Part shown: piece by piece, positions 1 through 8,784 of the stretch
How positions within the stretch are numbered: the stretch's first letter is position 1
Layout of the letters: the number at the start of each line of letters is the position of its first letter
DNA from: Mesorhizobium_G sp050247155
Lineage (GTDB): Bacteria > Pseudomonadota > Alphaproteobacteria > Rhizobiales > Rhizobiaceae
Assembly (NCBI GenBank): GCA_050247155.1
Contig: JBFWUS010000007.1
Coordinates: 1 to 64,000, forward strand
Reading direction: 5' to 3'
Length of the DNA: 64,000 nucleotides
Made by a program: the position numbers and the translations under genes
The notes under the pieces: generated by a model
The model's database searches: none
What the model was told of the DNA's origin: nothing
Seen by the model: only the letters and a program-made list of their open reading frames with translations

Positions 1-125
1 TCCCCGTCGGCCGTCTCGGCGAGCCGGAAGAAATCGCCCGCGCGGTGGTGTTCCTCGCCTCCGACGACGCCGGCTTCATCACCGGCTCGACCATCTCGGC
101 CAATGGCGGCCAGTTCTTTAGCTGA
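1..125 (+). CDS. Short-chain dehydrogenase/reductase, C-terminal end (partial)
   Basis: This is the last 40 codons of a gene that begins before the window. The visible protein carries the C-terminal SDR signature: a GRLGEPEEIARAVVFLAS stretch, then a SxxAGFITGSTIxxNGG segment that ends close to the stop codon. This is the usual tail of FabG/PhaB-type NADPH- or NADH-dependent oxidoreductases (established family knowledge). The substrate cannot be told because the Rossmann motif and catalytic Ser-Tyr-Lys lie outside. It is convergent with the acyl-CoA dehydrogenase gene at 347-1561, with two hairpins between them. Confidence 0.9.
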   Translation, partial: PVGRLGEPEEIARAVVFLASDDAGFITGSTISANGGQFFS

Positions 126-150
126 GGCTGGCGCCAATCTCTCTGAAGGA

Positions 151-176
151 CGGGTCGAGACAAGTGGCTCGACCCG
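151..176. terminator. Hairpin, possible bidirectional terminator
   Basis: A perfect 9-bp inverted repeat (CGGGTCGAG at 151-159, CTCGACCCG at 168-176) with an 8-nt loop lies between two convergent genes. There is no clear T-run on either side, so Rho-independent termination is inferred from position and stem only. Confidence 0.5.
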
Positions 177-216
177 AGTGCCCGCAGGGCCGGGCGAGGG
201 GCGCTTGCGGCCTGGC

Positions 217-240
217 GACCAAGGTTGCCTTGCCTTGGTC
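217..240. terminator. Second hairpin, possible terminator
   Basis: A perfect 8-bp inverted repeat (GACCAAGG at 217-224, CCTTGGTC at 233-240) with an 8-nt loop, about 40 bp after the first hairpin and about 105 bp before the end of the leftward acyl-CoA dehydrogenase gene. It would suit termination of leftward transcription. No T-run follows. The rest of 126-346 shows nothing recognisable. Confidence 0.4.
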
Positions 241-346
241 ATGACCTTGTCCCGTTCAATCGCTTTTTGAAAATGAGGCTGATGTTCCATTTTGGCTGAC
301 GACCTGCCGGCCGTCAGCGTGCGGATGGAAGGGCGCAAAAGCTTGA

Positions 347-1561
347 TCACACGAACGCGCTGAGGCCCGTGATTGCCTTGCCGACGATCAATGTGTTCAT
401 CTCGCGGGTGCCTTCATAGGAATAGATTGCCTCGGCGTCAGCGACGAAGCGGCCAACATGATGCTCCAGCAGGATGCCGTTGCCGCCCAGGAGTTCGCGC
501 GCATAGCCGACCGTCTCGCGGCATTTGACCGTTGTATACGCCTTGGCGAGCGACGCCTGATCGTCCTGCATCCGGTCGAGATCCTGCAACTGCGCCAGAC
601 GCAACATCATCGACTGCGTGGCCGTGACGTTGCCCAGCATTCGCACCAGCAGGTCCTGGACGAGCTGGAAGCCGCCGATCGGTTTGCCGAACTGCTGCCG
701 CTGGGTGGCGTAGCGCAACGCGTGCTCATAAGCGCCCATGCCGCAACCGACGGCGAACCAGGCGACGCCGGTGCGGGTCATCTTGAGGACCTTCGCCGTG
801 TCCTTGAATGAGTCGGCCTTCTGCAACCTGTCCGACTCAGGCACGCGGCAATCGGTGAGCGTTATGAGTCCATTCTGGACCACCCGCAGAGCCATCTTGT
901 TCTTCAGCTTCTCCACCGAGAAACCGGGGGTCTCCTTTTCGACGACGAAGCCCTTCACCTGGTTGGAATCGACGTCTCGAGCCCAGATCACGTTGAGGTC
1001 GGAGAAGGTTGAATTGCCGATCCACTTTTTCTGGCCGTTCAGAATCCACGAATTCCCATCGCGTTTGCAGGTTGTGGTCATGCCGCCGGATGTAGCCGAA
1101 CCGATCAAAGGTTCGGTCAGGCCGAACGAGCCGATCTTTTCGAAGCGCATCATGGCGGGTAGCCAGCGTCGTTTCTGCTCCTCGTCGCCGCACAGGTAAA
1201 TCGACCCTGCGGCCAGACCGGTATGGACGCCATAGAATGTCGCCACGGAGCAGTCACCCCGCGCCAGCTCCATGCAGATAATTCCGTTGAGCAACCAACT
1301 GCCTCCGGCTGCTCCATAGCCCTGGTAACCGACGCCGGCGATATCGAGCGCGGCGATCTTGGGGATGAGATCGAAGGGAAACTGATCCCTGTTCCAATAG
1401 TCGCCGATGATCGGCGAGACCTCGTTCTCGACGAAGGCACGGACGCGATCGGCAACAGCTCGCTCCCGTTCGTCGAGCACATCAAGAATGTGATAGTAGT
1501 CGCCATTGACCGGCGGCGGCACATATACCGGCTTGTCGGAATGCGTCGTGGCCTTGTTCAT
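347..1561 (-). CDS. Acyl-CoA dehydrogenase, glutaryl-CoA dehydrogenase-like
   Basis: A 404-residue flavoprotein of usual family length. It should oxidise an acyl-CoA to the 2,3-enoyl-CoA, passing electrons from FAD to electron-transfer flavoprotein. Seen: the FAD-binding FGLTEP motif (146-151), the GQKKWIGNSTF loop (176-186), an RxQFGKPIGGFQLVQ helix near 290-305, and the catalytic-base motif YEGT with Glu at about 383. The YEGTREMNTLIVGKAITG tail is closest to the glutaryl-CoA dehydrogenase branch, but the substrate is not proven. GGAGG lies about 10 nt before the ATG. It is the third gene of a leftward run after the GMC dehydrogenase (3431-5062) and aldehyde dehydrogenase (1642-3387), so its substrate may be the CoA ester of the acid those enzymes make. 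Confidence 0.88.
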   Translation of the reverse strand: MNKATTHSDKPVYVPPPVNGDYYHILDVLDERERAVADRVRAFVENEVSPIIGDYWNRDQFPFDLIPKIAALDIAGVGYQGYGAAGGSWLLNGIICMELARGDCSVATFYGVHTGLAAGSIYLCGDEEQKRRWLPAMMRFEKIGSFGLTEPLIGSATSGGMTTTCKRDGNSWILNGQKKWIGNSTFSDLNVIWARDVDSNQVKGFVVEKETPGFSVEKLKNKMALRVVQNGLITLTDCRVPESDRLQKADSFKDTAKVLKMTRTGVAWFAVGCGMGAYEHALRYATQRQQFGKPIGGFQLVQDLLVRMLGNVTATQSMMLRLAQLQDLDRMQDDQASLAKAYTTVKCRETVGYARELLGGNGILLEHHVGRFVADAEAIYSYEGTREMNTLIVGKAITGLSAFV

Positions 1562-1641
1562 CCTTTTTGTCCTCCGTCAAAGGCCGGTATGGATAGGGTT
1601 ATCGGCAGACTAGCGCGCGCCTTACCTCTCCGCCATGGCTT

Positions 1642-3387
1642 CTACCCGAGCAACGCGTTGTAGAAGATGCGCGGCAGCTTGACGAAGCTCGGCTTGTACT
1701 GGAACGCCGTCAGCAACTTGCCGAGCCTGTCCTGGCGGCGGTTGGTGACAAACCACGGCGGACGTGGCAGCAGTGACAGACGACCCGACAACAGGTTGCG
1801 CGGGAACGGAGCCCATGGCGCTGTCACGACCGTGCGTTCGGTATTGTCCAGCATGAAGCTGTTGTGGGCGGTGCCTATCCCGGACTGCACGTTCTGCAAC
1901 GTTGCGCCCGCGAACCCGCCCCACGGCACGGCGCTGATCAGAAAGCCAAGACCGGTCCAGGCGTTGATGGCGATGGTGCCGTACCGGAACTCGGCCAGGA
2001 TTTCCTCGAAGCGCTTCTTGCCGATCTTCCGGATCGTCGCCGGGTGAATGATAATGTTGCCGCCGAGCGTGCCGTAGAGATTGTCATTGGCCCAGGCGAT
2101 TGCAGCCCTCAGATAGGTTTCGGCGTCCGCTGACGCGATCATCTTCTTGCCCAGCGCCGGGGCGAACACTTCGTTGTCCCGCAGCCAATCGGTATCGCCT
2201 TGATCCATGTCGGCCACGACACAAGCCGGCGCATCCGGACCACGATCAATCGTCTCGACCTTGCCGGCATGGCTCATGAATTCGGCCAGGCGTTTCTCCG
2301 CGCCGGGATAATAGGCCTCGCGCTGCGCCGCGCGGCCCATGACTTTCTCGATCTCGCGCTGCAGGACGTCGGTCTTGTCCCAATCCCTGGGCAGGATCAG
2401 TGTCTGGCAGGCGACGCAATTGAAGCCCGAATTGTGCAGCTTCTGCGTTGCGATGTGTTCGGCCTGGTAACGGATGTCAGCGGCCGACCAGGGGCCGGGG
2501 ACGACGATCGTGGGACACACCGCGCCGAGTTCGGACGTGATGTGACGCCGGTTCTTCGGCGTATTTGCCGCCTTGTTGCGTCTGCCCTCATCACCGCCGC
2601 CCCAGACGATCGCATCGTGGGTTGCGCCGGCGCCGGTGATGTGGATGTCGCTGACCAGCGGATGATTGGTCAGGTAGGCGCCGACATCGCCGCCGCCCTT
2701 GACGATGCGCAATGCATCGTGATCGATCAGCGGCCTCAGCGCCGATTGGAGGTAGTCGGTCAGGTAATCATTGACCGGGTTCATCTTCAGAAGGACGACC
2801 TGGTTTTCGAGGAACAGTTTCTGGAAGGCGTCTAGCGGCGAGATTGCGGCGATGTTGCCGGCGCCCAGCACCAGCGCGACCTTGCCGGTGCGTTTCTCGG
2901 CCGGGGTATCGTAGGCGGTGGCGGCATGCTTGGCGACGTCCGCTTTGCTGATACCGGGCTGCATCCAGACCTCGGCTTTGACGCCCGACAGCAGCAGCCG
3001 ATCCCAGATCGAGTGAGGTAGGACGCGCACGGCGGTCTGGCCGTTCGCCAGCCTGCGCATCGGCAGGTGCTTGACGAATTCCTTGCCCTGCATCTGCGAC
3101 AGCGTGTGCAGCAGGCCGTTGCAGCCGGCCATCAGAGCGTAGGGGCCGCTGATCCACTCTTCGCCGGTCAGGGGTGAGCCGGCAGAAATGCGCTTGCGCC
3201 GCGCCGCTATCTCGGCCCAGCCCTCGGCGACCTTTATCAGCCGCTCCTTGACGGCAGCGAGGAGCGCCATCCGTTCGGCGACGGAGGTTCGCGCCCACGC
3301 GTCCTTGGCTCTGTCCAGCGTTTCCAGGTCCGCGTCGAGACGGGCCTTTACCTCCACTTCGATGGGAGGTGTCCAATTCATGTTCAT
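1642..3387 (-). CDS. Aldehyde dehydrogenase family protein (PegC-like context)
   Basis: A 581-residue NAD(P)-dependent aldehyde dehydrogenase, longer than the usual ~480-500 residues. It should oxidise an aldehyde to a carboxylate in the cytoplasm. Seen: an ITGAGATHDAI cofactor-domain stretch (250-260), the general-base motif TSELGAVCP with Glu near 286, and the thiol motif GFNCVAC with the catalytic Cys near 324; Cys327 is a less likely alternative. Extra length lies at the N-terminus and in a basic, Pro-rich C-terminal tail (about 525-581). AGGAGA precedes the ATG. It is 43 bp downstream of the GMC dehydrogenase gene and probably shares its mRNA; the pair would turn a terminal alcohol into an acid. 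Confidence 0.88.
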   Translation of the reverse strand: MNMNWTPPIEVEVKARLDADLETLDRAKDAWARTSVAERMALLAAVKERLIKVAEGWAEIAARRKRISAGSPLTGEEWISGPYALMAGCNGLLHTLSQMQGKEFVKHLPMRRLANGQTAVRVLPHSIWDRLLLSGVKAEVWMQPGISKADVAKHAATAYDTPAEKRTGKVALVLGAGNIAAISPLDAFQKLFLENQVVLLKMNPVNDYLTDYLQSALRPLIDHDALRIVKGGGDVGAYLTNHPLVSDIHITGAGATHDAIVWGGGDEGRRNKAANTPKNRRHITSELGAVCPTIVVPGPWSAADIRYQAEHIATQKLHNSGFNCVACQTLILPRDWDKTDVLQREIEKVMGRAAQREAYYPGAEKRLAEFMSHAGKVETIDRGPDAPACVVADMDQGDTDWLRDNEVFAPALGKKMIASADAETYLRAAIAWANDNLYGTLGGNIIIHPATIRKIGKKRFEEILAEFRYGTIAINAWTGLGFLISAVPWGGFAGATLQNVQSGIGTAHNSFMLDNTERTVVTAPWAPFPRNLLSGRLSLLPRPPWFVTNRRQDRLGKLLTAFQYKPSFVKLPRIFYNALLG

Positions 3388-3430
3388 CTTCCCGTCTCCT
3401 GTGTTGGTCGATTCGCTTCTGTTTCCGGTC

Positions 3431-5062
3431 CTACGCCGCGATCCTGCCGACGCGTTCTCCGGCGATCAGGTCGGCGGCCTTTTCGGCGATCATGATGGTT
3501 GGCGCGTTGGTATTGCCGCCGATAAGCGTCGGCATGACCGAGGCATCGACCACGCGAAGCCCTTCCATGCCGCGGACGCGCAGTTCGGGATCGACCACCG
3601 CCATGTCATCCACACCCATTTTGCAGGTGCCGACGGGGTGGTAGATCGTGTCGGCGCGGGCGCGGATATGCTCTTCCCACTGCTTGTCGCTCAGGCCGGC
3701 CTGAACGCCGAAGAGTTCTTTGTGCCGATATTTCGCCATCGGTTCGCTCATCAGGATTTCCCGCGTGATCCTGGCGCCGCGGATCATCGTCTGCAGGTCG
3801 CGCTCGTCCGACAGGAACTTCGGATCAATGCCAGGGTCTGCAAGCGGATCGGCTGACTGCAGGAAAACCTCGCCGCGCGAATAGGGTCGCAGCGCGCAAA
3901 GATGGCAGGAGAAACCGTAACCTGGATGCAGCCTGCGCGCGTGATCATCGACGATCGAGATCACGAAATGCAGCTGCAAGTCCGCGACGTCGAGTGACGG
4001 GTCCGTTTTCAGGAAGCCGGCGCCTTCTGCGAAGGGCGACGACAGCATGCCGGTGCCGTTCTTGCGCCAGGCGAGGATATGGCCGAGCAGGTTGATGGAG
4101 CCCTTCACACCGATGCCGAAATTGTCGGTGTCCTTGGATTTCCACGCCAGGATGAAATCCAGGTGATCCTGCAGGTTCTGGCCGACGCCCGGCAGTTCGT
4201 GCACCATCTTGATGCCATTGTGGGTAATGTCTTCCGGTCGGCCAACGCCGGAGAGCTGCAACAGTTGGGGCGAATTGAACGCGCCACCGCTCAGGATCAC
4301 CTCGCGCCGCGCCTTGACCTGACGGTCCTGCTTGCCCTGACGATAGCTGACACCGATCGCCCGCTTGCCGTCGAACAGGATGCGCGTGGCGCGCGCGCCG
4401 GTCATTACGGTCAGGTTCTTGCGGCTGTCCATAACCGGATGCAGATAGGCCGCCGCTGCGGAACAGCGCTCGCCGTTGCGCTTGGCATCGTGGAACTGCG
4501 TCACCTGATAGTGGCCAAAACCCTCATTGTCGCCGTCGTTGAAGTCGTCCCGGCGACGAAACTGGAGCTGTGTCGCCGCCTCGACGAAAGCCGAGGTGAT
4601 CGGACGGGGGCTTTTCTGGTTGCTGACTTGCAGCGGGCCTGCATTGCCGTGGAATTCATCGGCGCCGCGCTCGTTGTTTTCCGCGCGCTTGAAATAGGGC
4701 AGCACGGACTCCCAGTCCCAGCCATCGCAGCCGAGGTCGGCCCAATGGTCGTAGTCAGAACTGTGGCCGCGGACGTAGAGCATCGCGTTGATAGCGGACG
4801 ATCCGCCTAGCGTGCGGCCGCGCGGCTGATAGCCGCGGCGGCCGTTGAGGCCGGGCTGCGGCACGGTGTTGAAGGCCCAGTTGTTGATCTTGCCGTAACC
4901 AGGCAGCATCGCCACCACGCCGGTCGGCAGCCGGATCAGTATGCCATCGCCGCGTCCGCCCGCCTCCAGCAGACACACGCTCACATCGGGTCGTTCACTG
5001 AGGCGGGATGCCAGTGTAGCCCCTGCGGAACCGCCTCCCACGATCACATAGTCGAATTCCAT
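3431..5062 (-). CDS. GMC-family FAD alcohol dehydrogenase (choline dehydrogenase/PegA-like)
   Basis: A 543-residue FAD enzyme that should oxidise a primary alcohol to an aldehyde. Seen: the N-terminal dinucleotide motif VIVGGGSAGATLASRL (6-21), GMC signature 1 around GRTLGGSSAINAMLYVRG, signature 2 around SGGAFNSPQLLQLSGVG, and the C-terminal active-site pair YHPVGTCKMG plus GGNTNAPTIMIAEKAADLI. AGGAGA sits just before the ATG. There is no signal peptide, so it is probably cytoplasmic or membrane-associated. It is divergent from an AraC regulator across about 115 bp and heads an operon with aldehyde and acyl-CoA dehydrogenases. The set of GMC, ALDH, acyl-CoA ligase and AraC genes resembles the Sphingopyxis peg operon; choline is less likely because no betB/betI accompanies it. 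Confidence 0.88.
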   Translation of the reverse strand: MEFDYVIVGGGSAGATLASRLSERPDVSVCLLEAGGRGDGILIRLPTGVVAMLPGYGKINNWAFNTVPQPGLNGRRGYQPRGRTLGGSSAINAMLYVRGHSSDYDHWADLGCDGWDWESVLPYFKRAENNERGADEFHGNAGPLQVSNQKSPRPITSAFVEAATQLQFRRRDDFNDGDNEGFGHYQVTQFHDAKRNGERCSAAAAYLHPVMDSRKNLTVMTGARATRILFDGKRAIGVSYRQGKQDRQVKARREVILSGGAFNSPQLLQLSGVGRPEDITHNGIKMVHELPGVGQNLQDHLDFILAWKSKDTDNFGIGVKGSINLLGHILAWRKNGTGMLSSPFAEGAGFLKTDPSLDVADLQLHFVISIVDDHARRLHPGYGFSCHLCALRPYSRGEVFLQSADPLADPGIDPKFLSDERDLQTMIRGARITREILMSEPMAKYRHKELFGVQAGLSDKQWEEHIRARADTIYHPVGTCKMGVDDMAVVDPELRVRGMEGLRVVDASVMPTLIGGNTNAPTIMIAEKAADLIAGERVGRIAA

Positions 5063-5178
5063 GGTCCTCTCCTTTCGTGCCGATTTGTGACGGCATTCTC
5101 ATGGTTCCATTTCAGGGTCGACCTGCGGTTGCGGGCTCGGCTGTCGGTTCGTATGATCCATCGTCCATGGGAGGAGCG

Positions 5179-6198
5179 ATGGGCCGGTATTTCACGCGGG
5201 CGAGCAAGCTGATCGGCCTGGAGCAGATCGCGGCGCAGCGTGGCGTGGCGCTCGGACCGTTCCTTGATCGCGCGAAGATCGATCCGGCGGCGCTGCGGCG
5301 GCCGGACGCTTATATTGACTATGAGGCTCTCTGCGAACTGCTGGAAGACTGCGCCGCCGCATGGGATCTGCCCGATATCGGTCTGCGCATGGCACGGCAT
5401 CAACATATCGACATACTCGGACCCGTAGCCCTGATCGCGCGTATGGAGCGCAATGTCAGGGACGCTATCAACCAGATCATCGCCAATCTGGTGGTCCACT
5501 CCAACGTCGTCGTCGCCGCGCTCGACGAGACAGGCCGATCTGGGGTCGCCTCGCTGGTCGTCGATGTGCGCGATGACGCCCGCGTCTCGAACCCGTTCGC
5601 CGAACTTCTGCTCGCCGAGGGGAGGGTCGTGCTCGATTCGGTCGCCAACGGCCCCGTCGATCTGATCCAGGTAGAGTTTCATCAGCGCAAGGGAGGGTCG
5701 GCTGGCGCGGTGGGTACCCATTTCGGCTGCCCTGTCGTTTATGACGCCAACCGCAACGCGATGACGTTCGACCGCTCCGTCCTTGATCGTCCGATAGAAC
5801 GGATGGATATGGCCTATCATGCGCTGGTCAAACGCTATCTGCGGGACTCGAAGGCCGAAATCGAGGTCGGTCCCGTCGAAGAGGTGCGTATCGAGATCGC
5901 GCGCCAGATGGAGCTCGGCATTTGCACCCTCGACAACGTCGCCCAAGGCCTGCACGTCACATCCCGCAGTCTCCAGCGCCGGCTCAAGGACAACCGGACC
6001 TCCTTCCGGGACCTCTTGGATGCGTGGCGCCGCGACCGAGCGCTCTCGCTTGTGACGCATACGCGGCTGCCGCTGTCCGAAGTTTCCATCGCGCTGGGCT
6101 ATTCCGAGCAGTCGGTGTTCACCCAGGCGTTTCGCCGCTGGTTCGGGCGCAGCCCGTTGCGCGTCCGCCATGCCGGATACATGGAGGCGGCCGAGTAA
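5179..6198 (+). CDS. AraC-family regulator with arabinose-binding-like N-domain
   Basis: A 339-residue regulator. The N-terminal ~230 residues fit the 'Arabinose_bd' domain type (PF12625) found in regulators such as OruR or PegR: an RASKLIGLEQIAAQRG start and an ADIGLRMAR-like region. The C-terminal ~90 residues hold the two AraC helix-turn-helices (LDNVAQGLHVTSRSLQRRLK, then LPLSEVSIALGYSEQSVFTQAFRRWFGRSP). I chose the ATG at 5179 because GGGAGGAG lies just upstream; in-frame starts at 5167 and 5077 have no such site. It is divergent from the GMC dehydrogenase gene and convergent with the acyl-CoA ligase gene, so it probably controls the surrounding alcohol-oxidation genes in response to the substrate. 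Confidence 0.88.
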   Translation: MGRYFTRASKLIGLEQIAAQRGVALGPFLDRAKIDPAALRRPDAYIDYEALCELLEDCAAAWDLPDIGLRMARHQHIDILGPVALIARMERNVRDAINQIIANLVVHSNVVVAALDETGRSGVASLVVDVRDDARVSNPFAELLLAEGRVVLDSVANGPVDLIQVEFHQRKGGSAGAVGTHFGCPVVYDANRNAMTFDRSVLDRPIERMDMAYHALVKRYLRDSKAEIEVGPVEEVRIEIARQMELGICTLDNVAQGLHVTSRSLQRRLKDNRTSFRDLLDAWRRDRALSLVTHTRLPLSEVSIALGYSEQSVFTQAFRRWFGRSPLRVRHAGYMEAAE

Positions 6199-6282
6199 GA
6201 CCGACTCCCTCAGTGCCGAACCACCGGAGATGATGAAGGCTCTGGGGGCGAGCATGCGTGCGCCGGACATCACGAACGTCTT

Positions 6283-7917
6283 TCAGGCGACCGTGTCGCG
6301 CAGTTCGCGGCGCAGGATCTTGCCGACATTGGACTTCGGCAGCGCATCGATGAAGACGATCTGCTTCGGCACCTTGTAGCCGGCCAGAACCTTACGGCAA
6401 TGGGCGATGATGGTGTCAGCGTCGATATCGGCTCCGCTGGCCTTCACGGCGAAGACGCGCAGCGCTTCGCCGGTCTTCTCGTCCGGGACGCCGATGCAGG
6501 CGCATTCCAAGACACCGTCGACAGCCTGGACGGCTGCTTCGATTTCGTTCGGATAGACGTTGAAGCCGGAGACGAGCACCATATCCTTCTTGCGGTCAAC
6601 GATCTTGACAAAGCCGCCCTCGGTGAAGATTCCGACGTCGCCTGTGCGGAAGAAGCCGTCCTTCGTGAAGGCCGCCTTGTTGGCCTCGTCATTGTTCCAG
6701 TAGCCCGACATCACTTGCGGTCCGCGTGCGCAGATCTCGCCGGATTCGCCCTCGGCGGCGTCATTGTCGTTTGCATCCAGCAGACGGATTTCGGTCGACG
6801 GAACCGGCAGGCCGCATGTGCCGGTAAATTCGGTCACCGACATCGGATTGATGCACAGCACGGGCGATGTCTCGGAAAGGCCGTAACCCTCCTTGATGTG
6901 GTAGCCGGTCAGCGCCTTCCACTTTTCCGACGTTGCCTGGATGACGGCCGCGCCGCCGCCGATTGCTACCTTATAGTTTGAAAGATCGATCTCCTTCGCG
7001 CCGGGATTAGCGAGGATACCCTGGAACAGCGTGTTGACGCCCGGGATGACTGAGAACCGCGCCTTCTTCAGCGTGTTGACGAAGCCGTCCATGTCGCGCG
7101 GATTGGGGATGAGGATCGCCTTGGCCCCAACGGCCGCATAGGCCAGCATGACCATCAGGCCGAATATGTGGTAGAGCGGTAGCGCCAGTACGACGACCTC
7201 GCGCCCGGGCTCGATCGCTTCGGGCACGATCGCCTTGAACTGTTCGGTGTTGGCGACAATATTGCGATGGCTCAGCACCGCGCCCTTGGACAGGCCGGTT
7301 GTGCCGCCCGTATACTGGAAAAACAGCGTGTCCTCGCCGGTCAACTCGACAGGCTGGAGTTTGAGGGCCTGCCCTTCTTTGAGTACGTCGGCGAAACGGA
7401 TTGCCGAAGTGAGCCGGGCGTCGACAGCGGGAGAAGGCACCGCCAGATCGCCGCCGTCGCTCAGGTCGACTGTGATGATTGTCTTGACCGGCGTTTGGCC
7501 AACAATCTCGGCCAGCACCGGGGTCGAGCCGCCATAGATGATGATCGTCTCGGCGCCGGCATCGTTGAGCTGGTGAGCGAGTTCGCGCGGCGTGTAGAGC
7601 GGGTTGACATTCACTTGCGCAGCGCCGGCGCGCATGATGCCATGCATCGCGATGGGGAAAGCGAAAACGTTGGGGCACATCAGCGCGATCCGGTCGCCCC
7701 GCTTGACCCTGAGCTTTGTCTGGAGCCAGGCGGCTACGGCCGTCGCGGCGCGGTCGATATCGGCATAGGTCAGCGTCTTGCCGAAACACTCATAGGCGGG
7801 CTTTTCGGCATACCTGCCAACCGCTTGACCGAAGAGTTCCACGACCGACGGATAGATATCTGCGTCGATTTCCGCCGGTATCTTGTCACCGTATGTGGCC
7901 AGCCATGGATTGTTCAT
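6283..7917 (-). CDS. Long-chain acyl-CoA synthetase (AMP-forming)
   Basis: A 544-residue adenylate-forming ligase: carboxylate + ATP + CoA to acyl-CoA + AMP + PPi. All class motifs are present: the P-loop YTGGTTGLSKGAVLSH, GYGLSETSPV, FRTGDVG, the hinge DRKKDMVLVSGFNVYPNEIE, and the C-terminal catalytic lysine in PKSNVGKILRREL. GGGAGGAAAG directly precedes the ATG at 7917; a longer reading from 7965 lacks this support. It resembles FadD, but the PEG-type neighbours (GMC, ALDH, AraC) make a carboxylated ether or branched acid possible (PegE role). It is monocistronic by appearance, with a separate promoter expected in 7918-8000. Confidence 0.87.
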   Translation of the reverse strand: MNNPWLATYGDKIPAEIDADIYPSVVELFGQAVGRYAEKPAYECFGKTLTYADIDRAATAVAAWLQTKLRVKRGDRIALMCPNVFAFPIAMHGIMRAGAAQVNVNPLYTPRELAHQLNDAGAETIIIYGGSTPVLAEIVGQTPVKTIITVDLSDGGDLAVPSPAVDARLTSAIRFADVLKEGQALKLQPVELTGEDTLFFQYTGGTTGLSKGAVLSHRNIVANTEQFKAIVPEAIEPGREVVVLALPLYHIFGLMVMLAYAAVGAKAILIPNPRDMDGFVNTLKKARFSVIPGVNTLFQGILANPGAKEIDLSNYKVAIGGGAAVIQATSEKWKALTGYHIKEGYGLSETSPVLCINPMSVTEFTGTCGLPVPSTEIRLLDANDNDAAEGESGEICARGPQVMSGYWNNDEANKAAFTKDGFFRTGDVGIFTEGGFVKIVDRKKDMVLVSGFNVYPNEIEAAVQAVDGVLECACIGVPDEKTGEALRVFAVKASGADIDADTIIAHCRKVLAGYKVPKQIVFIDALPKSNVGKILRRELRDTVA

Positions 7918-8297
7918 TCTTTCCTCCCTGAATTCAGGATAGGATGCCAATGATCGCATCCACATTCTTGATGCGATCCTCCCGATTTTTTGAGTTCAGG
8001 CGCCAAATCGCGTGCGCAGAAATGTCACAGAAACACAGCGTACGCGGTTAAGCACGCTCTCAAAGATGGCCGGCGGGACATTCGATGCTTCGACATAGGT
8101 GCCAGCTACTGGCACGCTTCTGGTTAGCCGAACTTCCTTGACGATCGCGTCTCGGGTGCCCGCAATGGCCTGGCGTCGACGATTTGCGTCGCACGTTCGC
8201 ATCGACCATCGCTTGGACGGTTGTCCATGGTCTCGACGATCAGGTGCTCGTGCTGACATACGGCACTTGTGCGCCCATCGTTCCAGAGGCCATGTCG
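7918..8297. other. Gene-less stretch with possible gene remnant
   Basis: About 380 bp between two leftward genes. The leftward frame ending with a stop near 7996 reads plausibly as protein for about 50 codons (8150 to 7996) but cannot be joined to a start without running antisense through the deaminase gene. I do not recognise a family. It may be the decayed 3' end of a lost gene, with the promoter of the acyl-CoA ligase gene at its left end. No repeat or RNA gene is visible. Confidence 0.3.
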
Positions 8298-8771
8298 CTA
8301 CGTGCGGCTGTCCTGACGCAGCTTCCAGCTCTCGTAGAGGTCCGGCTCGCATTCGGACCGGATCGGCACGTAGCTGATCTTCATGGATTGCTCGGCGAAC
8401 GGTCTGGCCAGTTCTGCATAGATAGCCGCCGTCGACAGCCCAAAAGGAGCGGCGTCCTCGTTGGAGTAGGCGTAGGCGACCTCGTCGATCCCGGCGATGC
8501 GCATCGCCGCCATGCACATCGGACAAGGATGACCGCTGGCATAGATTGTGCACCCTTCGAGGTTAGACATACCCAGCTTGCGGCTGGCGGCGCGCAGCGC
8601 CGTCATTTCCGCGTGCGCGGTCGGATCGTTGGTACTGTGGATCTCATTGACGCCCCTAGCGACGACTGAGCCTCTCATGACCACGACCGCACCGAACGGA
8701 CGCCCCCCGGCTGCGACATTGGCCCGCGCCAGATCGATGGCTTCGCACAGGAAGTGTGTCTTCTGTTCCAT
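8298..8771 (-). CDS. Nucleoside/guanine deaminase-like zinc hydrolase
   Basis: A 157-residue member of the cytidine/deoxycytidylate deaminase fold. Zinc ligands and catalytic Glu are visible: HAE at 53-55 and PCPMC with Cys83 and Cys86. Overall length and the GGRPFGAVVV and ASGHPCPMC stretches fit the guanine deaminase (GuaD/YfhC) subgroup, which converts guanine to xanthine, rather than tRNA adenosine deaminase. Substrate within the subgroup is inference. The Shine-Dalgarno site is weak. It stands alone, flanked by a gene-less stretch and by a rightward LysR fragment starting only 13 bp from its own start, which suggests rearrangement on that side. Confidence 0.83.
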   Translation of the reverse strand: MEQKTHFLCEAIDLARANVAAGGRPFGAVVVMRGSVVARGVNEIHSTNDPTAHAEMTALRAASRKLGMSNLEGCTIYASGHPCPMCMAAMRIAGIDEVAYAYSNEDAAPFGLSTAAIYAELARPFAEQSMKISYVPIRSECEPDLYESWKLRQDSRT

Positions 8772-8784
8772 AGTAGCCTACACA

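Noticed and set aside
3431..5062. Naming the GMC gene betA
   Set aside because: GMC signatures alone do not show choline specificity, and neither betB/betI-type neighbours nor a choline transporter are present.
5044..6273. Leftward 409-codon frame opposite the AraC gene
   Set aside because: The rightward frame has both AraC helix-turn-helices; the leftward one has no domain and would overlap the GMC start.
7996..8553. Leftward 185-codon frame between the acyl-CoA ligase and deaminase genes
   Set aside because: Its N-terminal half is an alternative frame of the deaminase gene. The C-terminal ~50 codons look protein-like but have no start or known family, so I list only a possible remnant.
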